Positions 48,920-58,989 of a stretch of 64,000 nt of DNA are shown piece by piece. The translations under genes and the position numbers were made by a program. The DNA is taken from the NCBI GenBank assembly GCA_020466095.1, contig CM035809.1, positions 28,229,563 through 28,293,562 on the forward strand. The letters are read 5' to 3'. How positions within the stretch are numbered: position 1 is the stretch's first letter; each line of letters begins with the position of its first letter. Under the pieces are notes generated by a model. It did not search any database and was not told the DNA's origin. It was given only the letters and a program-made list of their open reading frames with translations. Source of the DNA: Chlorops oryzae. Its lineage: Eukaryota > Arthropoda > Insecta > Diptera > Chloropidae.

Positions 48920-50340
48920 ACTAAAAGCTCATGATAGCTTGTATCTCCTTACCCTTTTGGGTCTTATATAAGAAGGGTATATGAATATAAAATTTTTCCA
49001 GCGGGCTGCATCAAGGCATCGAGGAGTTTAAGTGTGCCAGGACAGAATTCATTTGAAAATATCTCCCTGAATAGTTTTTTTTTAAGTGTACATTGTTTTC
49101 GTGACATTAATCCTTGCACGATATGACACGTTACACATCATCATAAAAATGCGTGCCTGCTGTGAAAAATTTGTGTGTGTATGTGTGTGCTTAAGTTTGT
49201 AAGCTTAGCCCGTTTTTACTATAAGGTCAGTCGAGTAGGACAACAGTACAGTTAAGTCGAAGACGAGCAAAGAGAACAAAAGATGTGATATTGTCATCGG
49301 CCTGAAGTCTTCTTCTGCATCTCCCATGCCCCCCCCCCCCCCCCCCCCCCCGCGAACCCCACCATGGCTAGTTTTAAATCAGCCCTCGGACTTAACGAGC
49401 CATAGATTTATGAACTCTCCAAGCAGACATTCCACTTTGTCGTCGTGCAGCACTTGCAATACAATTTGTGCTTTCAATTCGTCGTACAACATACCTCACA
49501 ACACACACACACCTTCTCCTCGCTTCTGCTCTACCTCTCCGCCCATTGCCGACATTCGGTGTATTCGGCGTTTGAAAAACTAGTCGGAACTAGACGCGGA
49601 GACGTCACACCGTCGTGCTGGCTGCGGCTTGTTTTTTTTTGGGTTTCTTGGGTCACGTTTTCGGCACGAGCTCCGAACAATTGAACCGAGTCAGAGGGAT
49701 GTTGGATTTGTGATTATTTTTGTGTGCTTCTTTTTATTTACTTTTGTTGTTTTTGTTTTTGTTGTTGTCTTTGTTTTTACGTTTTTACTATCGCAATCGG
49801 GAATTTATTGGCGAACGTAAATGAGCGCCGTGGTAAGTGCGAGGTGCGATATCTCGTTAATTAAAACTTGTTCCACACGTCTCGGATTTCGTTCTTTCGT
49901 TGGATTCCTCCTCCTCTTCTTCATCATCTCCTTCCGAGTGAGCCAATGCAAACCGTTACATAATCCGAATCGGTCAGAAGACCAGCGACCAGTTTAGCGA
50001 CAGTCCAGTTTCGCATAGTCCACTGAAAGAGGCGATGTTGTCACATGACGGAAATGATCTCGTCGGTCGAACGGTGTTCTTTGGATATGTTCGACTGGAG
50101 GAGGAAGAGCCCAAAAAGAGCGAAGCGATGACATTAAATCGATGCATTTAAGTTGACATCGGTTCTAAATGGTCGCTTGGTAAAATCATTTACAGCAGGT
50201 GCAATTATTTTGGGGCGGCCATTTAACCCTCTTATACCTGGCACCGTCTCTAAACGAAGTTTATTCGAATAAATAAAAAAAAAAATAACAACAAAATTTT
50301 TATTAAAAAAAAATTTTTTTTTGGCGTTAGAGGGTTAAGG
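48920..50340. other. Spacer, possible 5' exon; poly(C) run
   Basis: A 23-base C run at 49328-49350 precedes CGCGAACCCCACCATGGCTA, which matches the end of composite copy 2 (54937-54955), so this is the displaced tail of composite copy 1. 49220-49835 is less AT-rich; TCAGTCGAG at 49227 resembles an initiator, and ATGAGCGCCGTG at 49821-49832 is followed at once by GTAAGT, as in a short first coding exon. This is suggestive only; no downstream exon was identified. Confidence 0.25.
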
Positions 50341-50344
50341 GTTT

Positions 50345-51640
50345 TGTTTGACCCTAATGCTGTTGCGTATGCAGGTTATTTCGGCCCTGAAAACCCTTGA
50401 ATTGTGACTCATTTCCCATGTTTCTTTGAAATTCCTCGCATTTCGCAGGAGGTTTTAACCTCTTAAGGGCCATATTAGACCACTTAGCAGGCACGTAGGC
50501 AGAGAATTATTTCGAGAGGCGTTTTCAGCACTGAAAATCCTTGAATTGTCACAAATTTCCCATGTTTCTTTGAAATTCCTCGCATTTCGCAGGAGGTTTT
50601 AACTTCTTAAGGGCCATATTAGACCACTTAGCAGGCACGTAGGCAGAAAATTATTTCGAGAGGGGTTTTAAGCACTGAAAATCCTTGAATTGTAACAAAT
50701 TTCCCATGTTTCTTTGAAATTCCTCGCATTTCGCAGGAGGTTTTAACTTCTTAAGGGCCATATTAGACCACTTAGCAGGCACGTAGGCAGAAAATTATTT
50801 CGGGAGGGGTTTTCAGCACTGAAAATCCTTGAATTGTAACAAATTTCCCATGTTTCTTTGAAATTCCTCACATTTCGCAGGAGGTTTTAACTTCTTAAGG
50901 GCCATATTAGACCACTTAGCAGGCACGTAGGCAGAAAATTATTTCGGGAGGGGTTTTCAGCACTGAAAATCCTTGAATTGTAACAAATTTCCCATGTTTC
51001 TTTGAAATTCCTCGCATTTCGCAGGAGGTTTTAACTTCTTAAGGGCAATATTAGACCACTTAACAGGCACGTAGGCAGAAAATTATTTCGAGAGGCGTTT
51101 TCAGCACTGAAAATCCTTGAATTGTCACAAATTTCCCATGTTTCTTTGAAATTCCTCGCATTTCGCAGGAGGTTTTAACTTCTTAAGGGCAATATTAGAC
51201 CACTTAACAGGCACGTAGGCAGAAAATTATTTCGAGAGGGGTTTTCAGCACTGAAAATCCTTGAATTGTAACAAATTTCTCATGTTTCTTTGAAATTCCT
51301 CACATTTCGCAGGAGGTTTTAACCTCTTAAGGGCCATATTAGACCACTTAGCAGGCACGTAGGCAGAAAATTATTTCGGGAGGGGTTTTCAGCACTGAAA
51401 ATCCTTGAATTGTGACTCATTTCCCATGTTTCTTTGAAATTACTCGCAGTTCGCAGGAGGTTTTAACCTCTTAAGGGCCATATTAGACCACTTAGCAGGC
51501 ACGTAGCCAGAAAATTATTTCGGGAGGGGTTTTCAGCACTGAAAATCCTTGAATTGTGATAGATTTCCCCTCAACCTTAGAATCATCTCGCATTTCGGAG
51601 GGGGTTGAACTCCTTAAACCATCCCCTTCGTACGCCCCTG
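50345..51640. repeat. 144-bp satellite, nine units, inside a CAGGGGCGTACG-type MITE
   Basis: CTTGAATTGT recurs at 50396, 50540, 50684, 50828, 50972, 51116, 51260, 51404 and 51548: exact 144-base spacing throughout. Each unit includes GCACGTAGGCAGAAAATTAT and TTCGGGAGGGGTTTTCAGCA, the left-end sequence of the hAT-like MITE family, and CTCGCATTTCGCAGGAGGTT from its right part. The last unit runs into GGGGGTTGAACTCCTTAAAC and ends TTCGTACGCCCCTG at 51640, the family's right terminus; the left border (TTGCGTATGCAGGTTATTTC) is a decayed left terminus. Confidence 0.95.
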
Positions 51641-51644
51641 CAAC

Positions 51645-53290
51645 TAATCTGTAATCTCCGTAAGTGGCCAGAAATTTCCACACACTAATAAAAAAAAAAC
51701 CGATTTCCAAAGAGGATTGGAGCAGTTTATAGCTCATGGAACTTATCCTCGCGGCTAGAGGAAAGCTTAGACATTCCCTCGCAGGACTCTCAGCTGTCAC
51801 ATTCCCCGAAAAGTTCATGATAACTCCAAATCCGCATGCGGGTTTCTAATACCTTTCGTCTTGAAGCTATCACTGACGATAGATAGCGGCAAACCAGTTG
51901 GCTTACAGCGAAGTGCCTCGGAGTGGGCATGGCAAACTGGAGCGGATATTGATAGGCACTCAAGTAAGCTGCCCGCCATCGCCGCTGCCGTCTTCGTCAC
52001 TAAAAGCGTTTGTGGAAGATGCGATGATATCGCGTCAATCGTTGGAATTCCAATCCAATTTTTGCAATTATGGCCACAACGACCAAATGAGGGAACTCGT
52101 TAATGAGTGGAAAAATCCAAGGAACGCCTAATTGGGCTCAACGGAGTCTCTCGATTCGGACATCAATTCGATGCATTTTCTTTGTCAGCTTTTTCCTGTT
52201 TTCTATTTTCATCGCTTCAGTTCAGCAGAAAAAAATTCAAACAAAAAAAAAAAAAAAAGAAAAAGAGTTTAGTGAACTTGGATTGAGAGAGATTCCGGGC
52301 CGCTAGAAAATGCGACATAATTGCACTCAAATGTGCAGTAATTCTCACTCCACATTCCCCTCGACTTAATCTCTATGGTATTCGGGTTAAAATCCATTCC
52401 AGACGCTGAAGCTCAACTTCACGTCGGGCGCCCTCGTGACGTTCGTGCAGCTGATGAAGTGCATCTGCTCGAAGGGGAAGGCCTCGTCCTCGGCCTCGTC
52501 GACGTCGTTGGCTCATTCGTTGCGAAATTTCTATAATTTGATTATGTAAATGTCGATTGCGATGGCCGAGGCAATGGCCACGGCAGCGGGGAGGGCAAAT
52601 CCCAAATGGACTGCAGAACCGGTAGTTGGTTGCGTCCATTTTCGTGAGCGTGATTGGCCTCTTTAGCAGTCTCGAAGGCCTGCAAGGTGAGACTAAATTG
52701 CGGCCTCCCTGGGCGCCGATCATGGATTTTGTTAGTTTGTCCAATTAATTGGGGGTCTATTCGGCTCGTTGCCTGTTCGGGGCTCTCCTCTTAATAAGCA
52801 TAATCGGCAGAAGGGAATTGTTCTACACAATCGGGAAGAATGTGTTAACTGCCTGCTTGGCATTAGAGGGCTTACGGCGGACCGGAACAGGCTGTCATGG
52901 AGCAATGAATCAGAATCTTCCTTAAGTGTTTTTTTATACGAAGTTTTTCATTTCTATCAGAGCTGGAGATGTTTCCTCCGACTATCCCCCCTGATACAAT
53001 CATACGTTGACGGAAGAACGCAGTTCGAAAAATTGGCACACCATAAATGACCTTAAGATGTAGAGCTGGAGAAACAATAGATAGCACTAAACATATGTTG
53101 AAAACATCGATAGTTTTTGAAGGCTATTGATTGTTTTGATTTAATGGACTTTTACTTTATCATTGGAAAGGTGGTGCTGGCGGTGACAGAGGGCTTTCTT
53201 CTTTTTGAAATGGAGAGATTCCTTTAAATGCCTTTGTTATGATTGGGGCGAGAGCCGCTCGAAAATTCATCTTTCGATTATCAAAATGAT
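51645..53290. other. Spacer; no gene supported
   Basis: Short frames of 60-120 codons without recognisable domains; moderately GC-rich at 52370-52740 (CTCGTCCTCGGCCTCGTCGA near 52482). 52988-53061 is the 5' flank shared with composite copy 1. Confidence 0.35.
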
Positions 53291-54925
53291 CGGTTGTATA
53301 TCGATATAAAAACTACTTACTATCGGAAATATCGATTGTTAATTACATCGATTGTTAAATTTAACGATCATTGAAACTATCGATTGTTGAACCTATCGAC
53401 TGCCGAACTATCGACTATTGAACCGACCGATTATTGAAAAAATCGATTATTGAAATAATCGATTTCAGAACCTTTCGATTATTAAGAGTATCCATTATGT
53501 AACCTATCGACTATCGATTACCAAATTACGACTATGGTGATGGTGGGGTTGGTGATGGTGTTGATGGTGATGATGGTGTTGATGGTGTCGATGTTGTTGA
53601 TGGTGTTAATGATGATGGTGATGATGGTGTTGATGATGTTGATGTTGTTGATGTTGTTGATGTTGTTGATGTTGTTGATGTTGTTGATGTTGTTGATGTT
53701 GTTGATGTTGTTGATGTTGTTGATGTTGTTGATGTTGTTGATGTTGTTGATGGTGATGATGATGGTGATGTTGATGGTGATTATGGTGTTGATGGTGTTG
53801 ATGGTGTTGATGGTGTTGATGGTGTTGATGGTGTTGATGGTGTTGATGGTGTTGATGGTGATGATGGTGATGATGGTGTTGATGGTGTTGATGTTGTTGA
53901 TGGTGTTGATGATGTTGATGTTGTTGATGATGGTATTAATGTTTTTGATGGTGGGTGTTGATTGTGATGATGGTGTTGATGGTGATGATGATGTTGTAAT
54001 GATGATGGTGTTAATGATGATGGTGATGATGGTGTTGATGATGTTGATGTTGTTGATGTTGTTGATGTTGTTGATGGTGATGATGATGGTGATGTTGATG
54101 GTGATTATGGTGTTGATGGTGTTGATGGTGATGATGGTGATGATGGTGATGATGGTGTTGATGGTGTTGATGTTGTTGATGGTGTTGATGGTGTTGATGT
54201 TGTTGATGTTGTTGATGGTGATGATGGTGTTAATGATGATGGTGATGATGGTATTGATGATGTTGATGGTGATGATGATGGTGATGTTGATGGTGATTAT
54301 GGTGTTGATGGTGATGATGATGTTGATGTTGTTGATGGTGATGATGATGTTGATGACGATGGTGTTGATGTTGTTGATGGTGATGATGGTGATAATGGTG
54401 ATGATGGTGATAATGATGGTGATGATGGTGTTAATTTTTTTGAGGTTGTTGATGGTGATGATGTTGTTGATGGTGATGATGATGATGTTGATGGCGATGA
54501 TGATGGTGTTGATGGTGATGATGGTGATGATGGTGATAATGGTGATGATGGTGTTCGAATTTGAAAATATACCTTCCGACAGTTCTCCAGCTCTACTCAG
54601 ATGACTGAGAATTTCTCCAATTCATGGCTTTATATACGTTTCCGAAATCATGAATTCAGTGAGAATTGTAGGAATTTTTTGAAAAGAATTACCATTTCTC
54701 GGGGTAGTTTTGCATTTGGAGGGAAATAATGATTGGAATTTTGTTTTCAGGACGAATACCATCAAAGGGAACTATGAATGTATTCGGAGGGTGCTTTTGG
54801 GGGTTCAAGCCCCCCTCGAAATGCGCGGAATTACAAAGGGGATGGAGAAAATGATCTCGGTGGATAGTTTTGTTATGCCCTAAACCACTTCTGAAATAAT
54901 TTTCTGCGTCGGTGCGTTTCCATGT
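52988..54925 (+). repeat. Composite repeat copy 2
   Basis: 5' flank CATACGTTGACGGAAGAA and CACACCATAAATGACCTTAA, then (after about 470 bases including the ATCGAT array) a 1.02-kb GATGTT/GATGGT array (53534-54553) and the uninterrupted 3' block GTTCGAATTTGAAAATATAC to CTGCGTCGGTGCG, followed by CGAACCCCACCATGGCTAGT. It contains the empty site GGCTTTATATACGTTTCCG of the hAT in copy 1. Confidence 0.9.
53295..53530. repeat. Degenerate (ATCGATTATTGAAAC)n array
   Basis: About 15 diverged units of 14-17 bases with core ATCGAT or TATCGA followed by TGTTGAA, TATTGAA or TGAA, directly upstream of the second GATGTT array. Confidence 0.8.
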
Positions 54926-54929
54926 CCCC

Positions 54930-55757
54930 ACGAACCCCACCATGGCTAGTTTTAACTCAGCCCTCGGACTTAACGAGCCACTGATTTAAGCAGTGATGCC
55001 AACTTCGCGCTTTTCGCGCTAGATCTAGCGCCTTTGGAAGGCCCGCGGCGTGCTTTCTAACACCACAGCTAAAAGATGAACCAATATAAAAACTAGAGAC
55101 TAGACGTGAGACTAGAGACTGTGCGTGACTATTTTGTGATATAGAATGGCATATGGGAAAGCAAGAGATGGTTGTTCGGTGCCTTAGTCGCATCGTTTCT
55201 AATGAAGAAGTTTCTAATGTAAGAAGCATATTTAATCATTTTTTTTATAATAAATATTCAAAGGAAAAATAAAAAACATCAAAATATGCTATGATCTTTT
55301 TAGAAAAACAACATGTTCCCTTCCAAAAACGCTTTCTTTTGATTGATTTAGTGCTTTTTGAAATAAGAAATCGGTGGTGGGTTCCCAAGACCGTGTTGAA
55401 AAGAGCAAAAATGGGAACGGCTCTGAGGGCGTTATATTGATTTCCATATTCCAAATTAGGATAGGCTGACATGCGAGTTGAATCTTAATTGGCATCTCGT
55501 ATAAGTTCTTGCGCACGGGAGCCTCACAATAGAACATGTTTTGTTTTCGCACAAGTTCGTGCAAAACAAACATATTTATTTAAAGATGGTTATTTAGTTA
55601 ATTGCCGTTTTATTTATTTATTTACCTGGGAAAGCGCGCGTGGAGTCTATGTTTATTCAATTGACAATTTTAGAAAGCTAATTATAATTTGCAGAGCTAT
55701 ATTGCGTTGAAACCTTGAATATTATATAATTTCAGGCTTTAGAGAGCTAAAATTTTT
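54930..55757. other. Spacer with a lone minisatellite-like unit
   Basis: GGTGGTGGGTTCCCAAGACC then GTGTTGAAAAGAGCAAAAAT at 55374-55412 corresponds to the last unit and right flank of the 20-bp minisatellite at 39.9 kb. Otherwise AT-rich with no gene. Confidence 0.6.
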
Positions 55758-55760
55758 GCG

Positions 55761-55768
55761 TATATAAG
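55761..55768 (+). promoter_or_regulatory. TATA box of the Kazal-like gene
   Basis: TATATAAG 55 bases before the ATG at 55823, leaving room for a transcription start near 55785-55795 and a 5' UTR of about 30-40 bases. Confidence 0.7.
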
Positions 55769-55822
55769 GGCCCAACATTGAACTAGTCTTCGTAAGTTGT
55801 GACTTAAGTGTACTCCGTCAAA

Positions 55823-56080
55823 ATGAAATTGATCATCTTTTTGGGCATTTTGCTATTCTGCGTTGCTTTTTGCCATTGCGATGAATGGTGTGGTAAAAGT
55901 GCAAATTGTGACCAAACTGGTCAAGTTTGTGTTCGAGTAGGAAAAATTTGTTATCTAAAAAATAATTGGTGTGAATTCCAAGAAATGCAATGTAGTTTAC
56001 ATGAGAAAGTTACGACAGCACCTTTGAATAGTTGTGGCGGGATTGAAATTGGTAAAGCCGATACATGCAAAGATAACTAA
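55823..56080 (+). CDS. Small secreted cysteine-rich peptide, Kazal-like
   Basis: Intronless, 85 residues, ATG in a good fly context (GTCAAAATGA). Signal peptide MKLIIFLGILLFCVAFCHC with likely cleavage before DEW. The mature part of about 65 residues has eight cysteines; QVCVRVGKICYLKNNWCEF follows the Kazal pattern VC..dGk.Y.N.C, so a divergent serine-protease-inhibitor-like fold is likely, with changed spacing and an extra C-terminal cysteine pair (NSCGG and DTCKD). Drosophila has similar small secreted Kazal-like proteins, some in the male accessory gland; tissue is inference. TATA box at 55761 and AATAAA at 56204 and 56211 bracket a transcript of about 450 bases. It stands alone in a repeat-rich desert. 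An alternative GTG-started extension of five codons is not credible. Confidence 0.85.
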   Translation: MKLIIFLGILLFCVAFCHCDEWCGKSANCDQTGQVCVRVGKICYLKNNWCEFQEMQCSLHEKVTTAPLNSCGGIEIGKADTCKDN

Positions 56081-56203
56081 TCATGTCAATCGCTAGCATC
56101 AGCAGCGACAACAAGAGCGTCGGAAAAGGCAACTAACTGCCGAAATAATCAGGATATTAAATACCTCGCTTTAAGAACCTAATTTTTTGTAATGATCCTG
56201 TTG

Positions 56204-56222
56204 AATAAAGAATAAAATAATA
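56204..56222 (+). terminator. Poly(A) signals of the Kazal-like gene
   Basis: AATAAAGAATAAAATAATAA contains two overlapping AATAAA hexamers 120-140 bases after the stop codon. Confidence 0.7.
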
Positions 56223-56659
56223 AAATTTCTTTTGTACTTAAAATTTATAAAGAGTAAGAAAGTGTTTAGCGTGATTTTCTTGGCAGCACTTTGAAAATAA
56301 ACAAGTTGAGTTGTGTCATAGGACACCAGATAAGAACGAAGTTCATTATGGTATTTATAAATGTTAGTAAATATAACTCGCAGCAAGGTTTTTCGCAAAA
56401 CTCAATTGTTTTTATTAATCGCAAAATATATGTATACAAGACGGCTGTTTGTTGTTTTCAACTGTTTTTAACAAGCGAAAATGCGATACAGCATATTCTG
56501 CTTAGCTGCATTCAATTATTTTCCAGACAATTTTATGCACTTACGCGAAAAACGCACCTACCCGAAATTTTTGGCTGTATTTTTGAGTAACATATCAGAA
56601 TGTCTTTAACAACACTTGAATTCTTAAAAGAACGCCGTCCAAATATTAATTTTATTAAC

Positions 56660-57201
56660 AAATAAGTAAGAAAGCTAAAGTAGGTCAAGCCCGACTTTGA
56701 AATACCCAGCGTCCCGACGTTATGAGCGCACTATGTTTTGCTTCTCTATTTATGGGCGTGGCAGTGGGGGGGCCACATAAATTATTTCCCTACACCTTTC
56801 ATTCGCCTTGGTGAACCTATGTTGCGAATTTGAAGCTTCTACGCCTTTTACTTCACAAGTTACGATAAGCCCTTATTTGTGGGCGTGGCTCAAGGAGGGC
56901 GGCGTCGATTTTTTTCCAGGATATGTCCCTTTTCGTAGTTTACCAGTACACCAAATATCAATAAAATGTGTCGAGTGGTTCGCAAGTTACAAGCATTTTA
57001 CTGAAAACACATTAAATTCATTTGTGGGCGTGGCAGTGAGCGGATGTCTTCCATTTTTAGTTAGGATCATACTCGGACCCCGATATACCTGTGTGCCACA
57101 TTTCGACTTGATTGGTCCAGCCGTTTCGGAGGAGATCCGGACACGGACGGACGGACAGACAGACGGACATGTCTAAATCGAATTTTTGATCCTGATCAAG
57201 A

Positions 57202-57232
<31 letters not shown>

Positions 57233-57302
57233 TATATCTACGGAGCGTTCTTCTGGCTGTTACAAGATACCGTAATATACGTTGCTTACGCTGGGTATAA
57301 AA
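56660..57302. mobile_element. Dispersed repeat with mini-me/DINE-like tail, copy 2
   Basis: Starts near AAGTAGGTCAAGCCCGACTT and ends with GACGGACGGACAGACAGACG, GACATGTCTAAATCGAATTT, a (TA)n tract (57203-57229) and CGCTGGGTATAAAA. The GTGGGCGTGGC phrase occurs three times in the body. The tail matches that in the DJ-1 intron. Confidence 0.65.
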
Positions 57303-57305
57303 ACA

Positions 57306-57455
57306 AATAAGTTCTTTGACTTACTTTCGCTACTTGAACGCATACGCTTATTACAAGTAATCGGACTCACAGGGTTGCATTTAAGTCATACATTTTCTTT
57401 ATTTCTGTCAACCTGTCATCGAAATATCAACTCTGATTTCCTTTCTTCAAAGTAG
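57306..57455. repeat. Diverged copy of the Akt1-upstream sequence
   Basis: AGGGTTGCATTTAAGTCATA and TCAACTCTGATTTCCTTTCT match 5514-5600 and 12494-12577 with few differences over 85 bases; a weaker match extends about 60 bases upstream. It begins where the mini-me-like repeat ends. Confidence 0.75.
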
Positions 57456-58328
57456 TGAGTTCGTTACTTCCTTTCAATTTTCTTTAACAGCGTTGAGCCC
57501 TCAAAGTGCTAAGTTAGATAAGCAGAATATACTGGAACTGAAAAAGCATACGTGTAAAGGGTTTTCCATCGCAAATGAGATAGTCTCGAAAATGCGAATT
57601 TTCATACATAAAGATGTTTTAAAGTATCGATATTTTTCACACGGATATTACATCCGCAGCCCCCGGAGTACAGACGATGATTTTAAATATGTTTTAATTA
57701 TGTACAAATTGACGTATGCTTTGATAGCGCAAAAAAATTATAAGCTACCTAAAATGCCCTTATATATTTGCAAAAACCTACTAATCGGAGTTATTCTGAA
57801 AACTTTCAGTCTGGCAGCACCACATATTGTTTTGTTTTGTTTGAATGCATTTATGCTTGTATGTGTCTGTGTAGTTTCTGAATTTAATAATTAATTGTTT
57901 TTTCGGGATATCGTCGGAAATAAGTGTCGCCTAAAAAAGTATAATATCTCGGCCGCATCAGCAAGTCATTTTACGTAAATATATGTATATTTCTTTCTTT
58001 TTGCAAAGGTTATTACACCCTTTTTTGCGAACTTCAATTTAGGTAACGCGGATTTTATAGCGGTTTTTCACTTTTTCTCGACTAGGTCCCCTGTCGCTAT
58101 CGTTTCATAAAGAACTTCGTTCTAAAAAAAAAACGAGATTTTCGCTAACAAGAAATTTAAAGATACTTTTTCAATATTTCCAAATATAATGCTCACGGCT
58201 AGTGCTCACTTACAAATTATCATAGTATTTAAAATAATAAGTACTTAAGGCTCAGTTACTTTTGATAGAACGTAACTTAACTTAACTTATAGAAATCTGT
58301 TTTCCACAGGTTCTTATCTTAAGTCAAA
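57456..58328. other. Unassigned open frame and spacer
   Basis: A 133-codon open frame (57493-57894) follows an acceptor-like TTTTCTTTAACAG; it has a hydrophobic C-terminal end and no domain I recognise. Because the sequence before it resembles the Akt1-upstream segment, it could be part of a decayed duplicated gene. I do not call it a gene. Confidence 0.25.
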
Positions 58329-58742
58329 TTGATGATGATGATGGTGAGGTTAATGATGGTGTTGTTGATGGTGTTAATGGTGATGATGGTGCTGATGTTG
58401 TTGATGTTGATGTTGATGTTGTTGATGGTGATGATGATGTTACTGATGGTGTTGATGATGGTGATGATGGTGTTTAAATTTGAAAATATACCTTCCGACA
58501 GTTCTCCAGCTCTACTGAGATGACTGAGAAATTCTTCAATTCATGGCTTTATATACCTTTCCGAAATCATGAACTCAGTGAGAATTGTAAGATTTTTTTG
58601 AAAAGAATTACCATTTCTCGGAGTAGTTTTGCATTTGGAGGTAAATAATGATTGGAATTTTGTTTTCAGGACGAATACCATCAAAGGGAACTATGAGCGT
58701 ATTCAAAGGGTACTTTTGGGGGATGAAGCCCCCTTAGAAATG
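58329..58742 (+). repeat. Composite repeat copy 3 (short array)
   Basis: Only about 145 bases of GATGTT/GATGGT array (58329-58473), then the same 3' block with GAATTTGAAAATATACC replaced by TAAATTTGAAAATATACC. It breaks off at AAATGCG; its next part (CAAAGTAGATTGAGAAAATG) resumes at about 58930 after an insert with CCAAATTGACG / CGTCAATTTGG inverted ends (58766-58910). Confidence 0.88.
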
Positions 58743-58989
58743 CGATAAATCGAGTCCTAACCTAACCAAATTGACGTAAGCGACTGGGATACAAATTATA
58801 AAATTTATAGTGCAATATCTCCGTTTATATTGAGCATTTCGTCGTTATATTTTATAAGGGGGATGAGTTTCAGGCTCATCAATGTCACTTATGTATGTCC
58901 GTCAATTTGGCGGTTATGGCTCGAAATCACAAAGTAGATTGAGAAAATGGTCTCGGTGTATAGAAAATTTTCTTTTGCATGTCGTCTGC

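Noticed and set aside
50345..51640. CRISPR-like regular spacing
   Set aside because: The repeat is contiguous with no variable spacers, the unit is 144 bp and the genome is that of a fly.
55808..55822. GTG as start of the Kazal-like gene
   Set aside because: The ATG at 55823 has an excellent context and directly begins the signal peptide.
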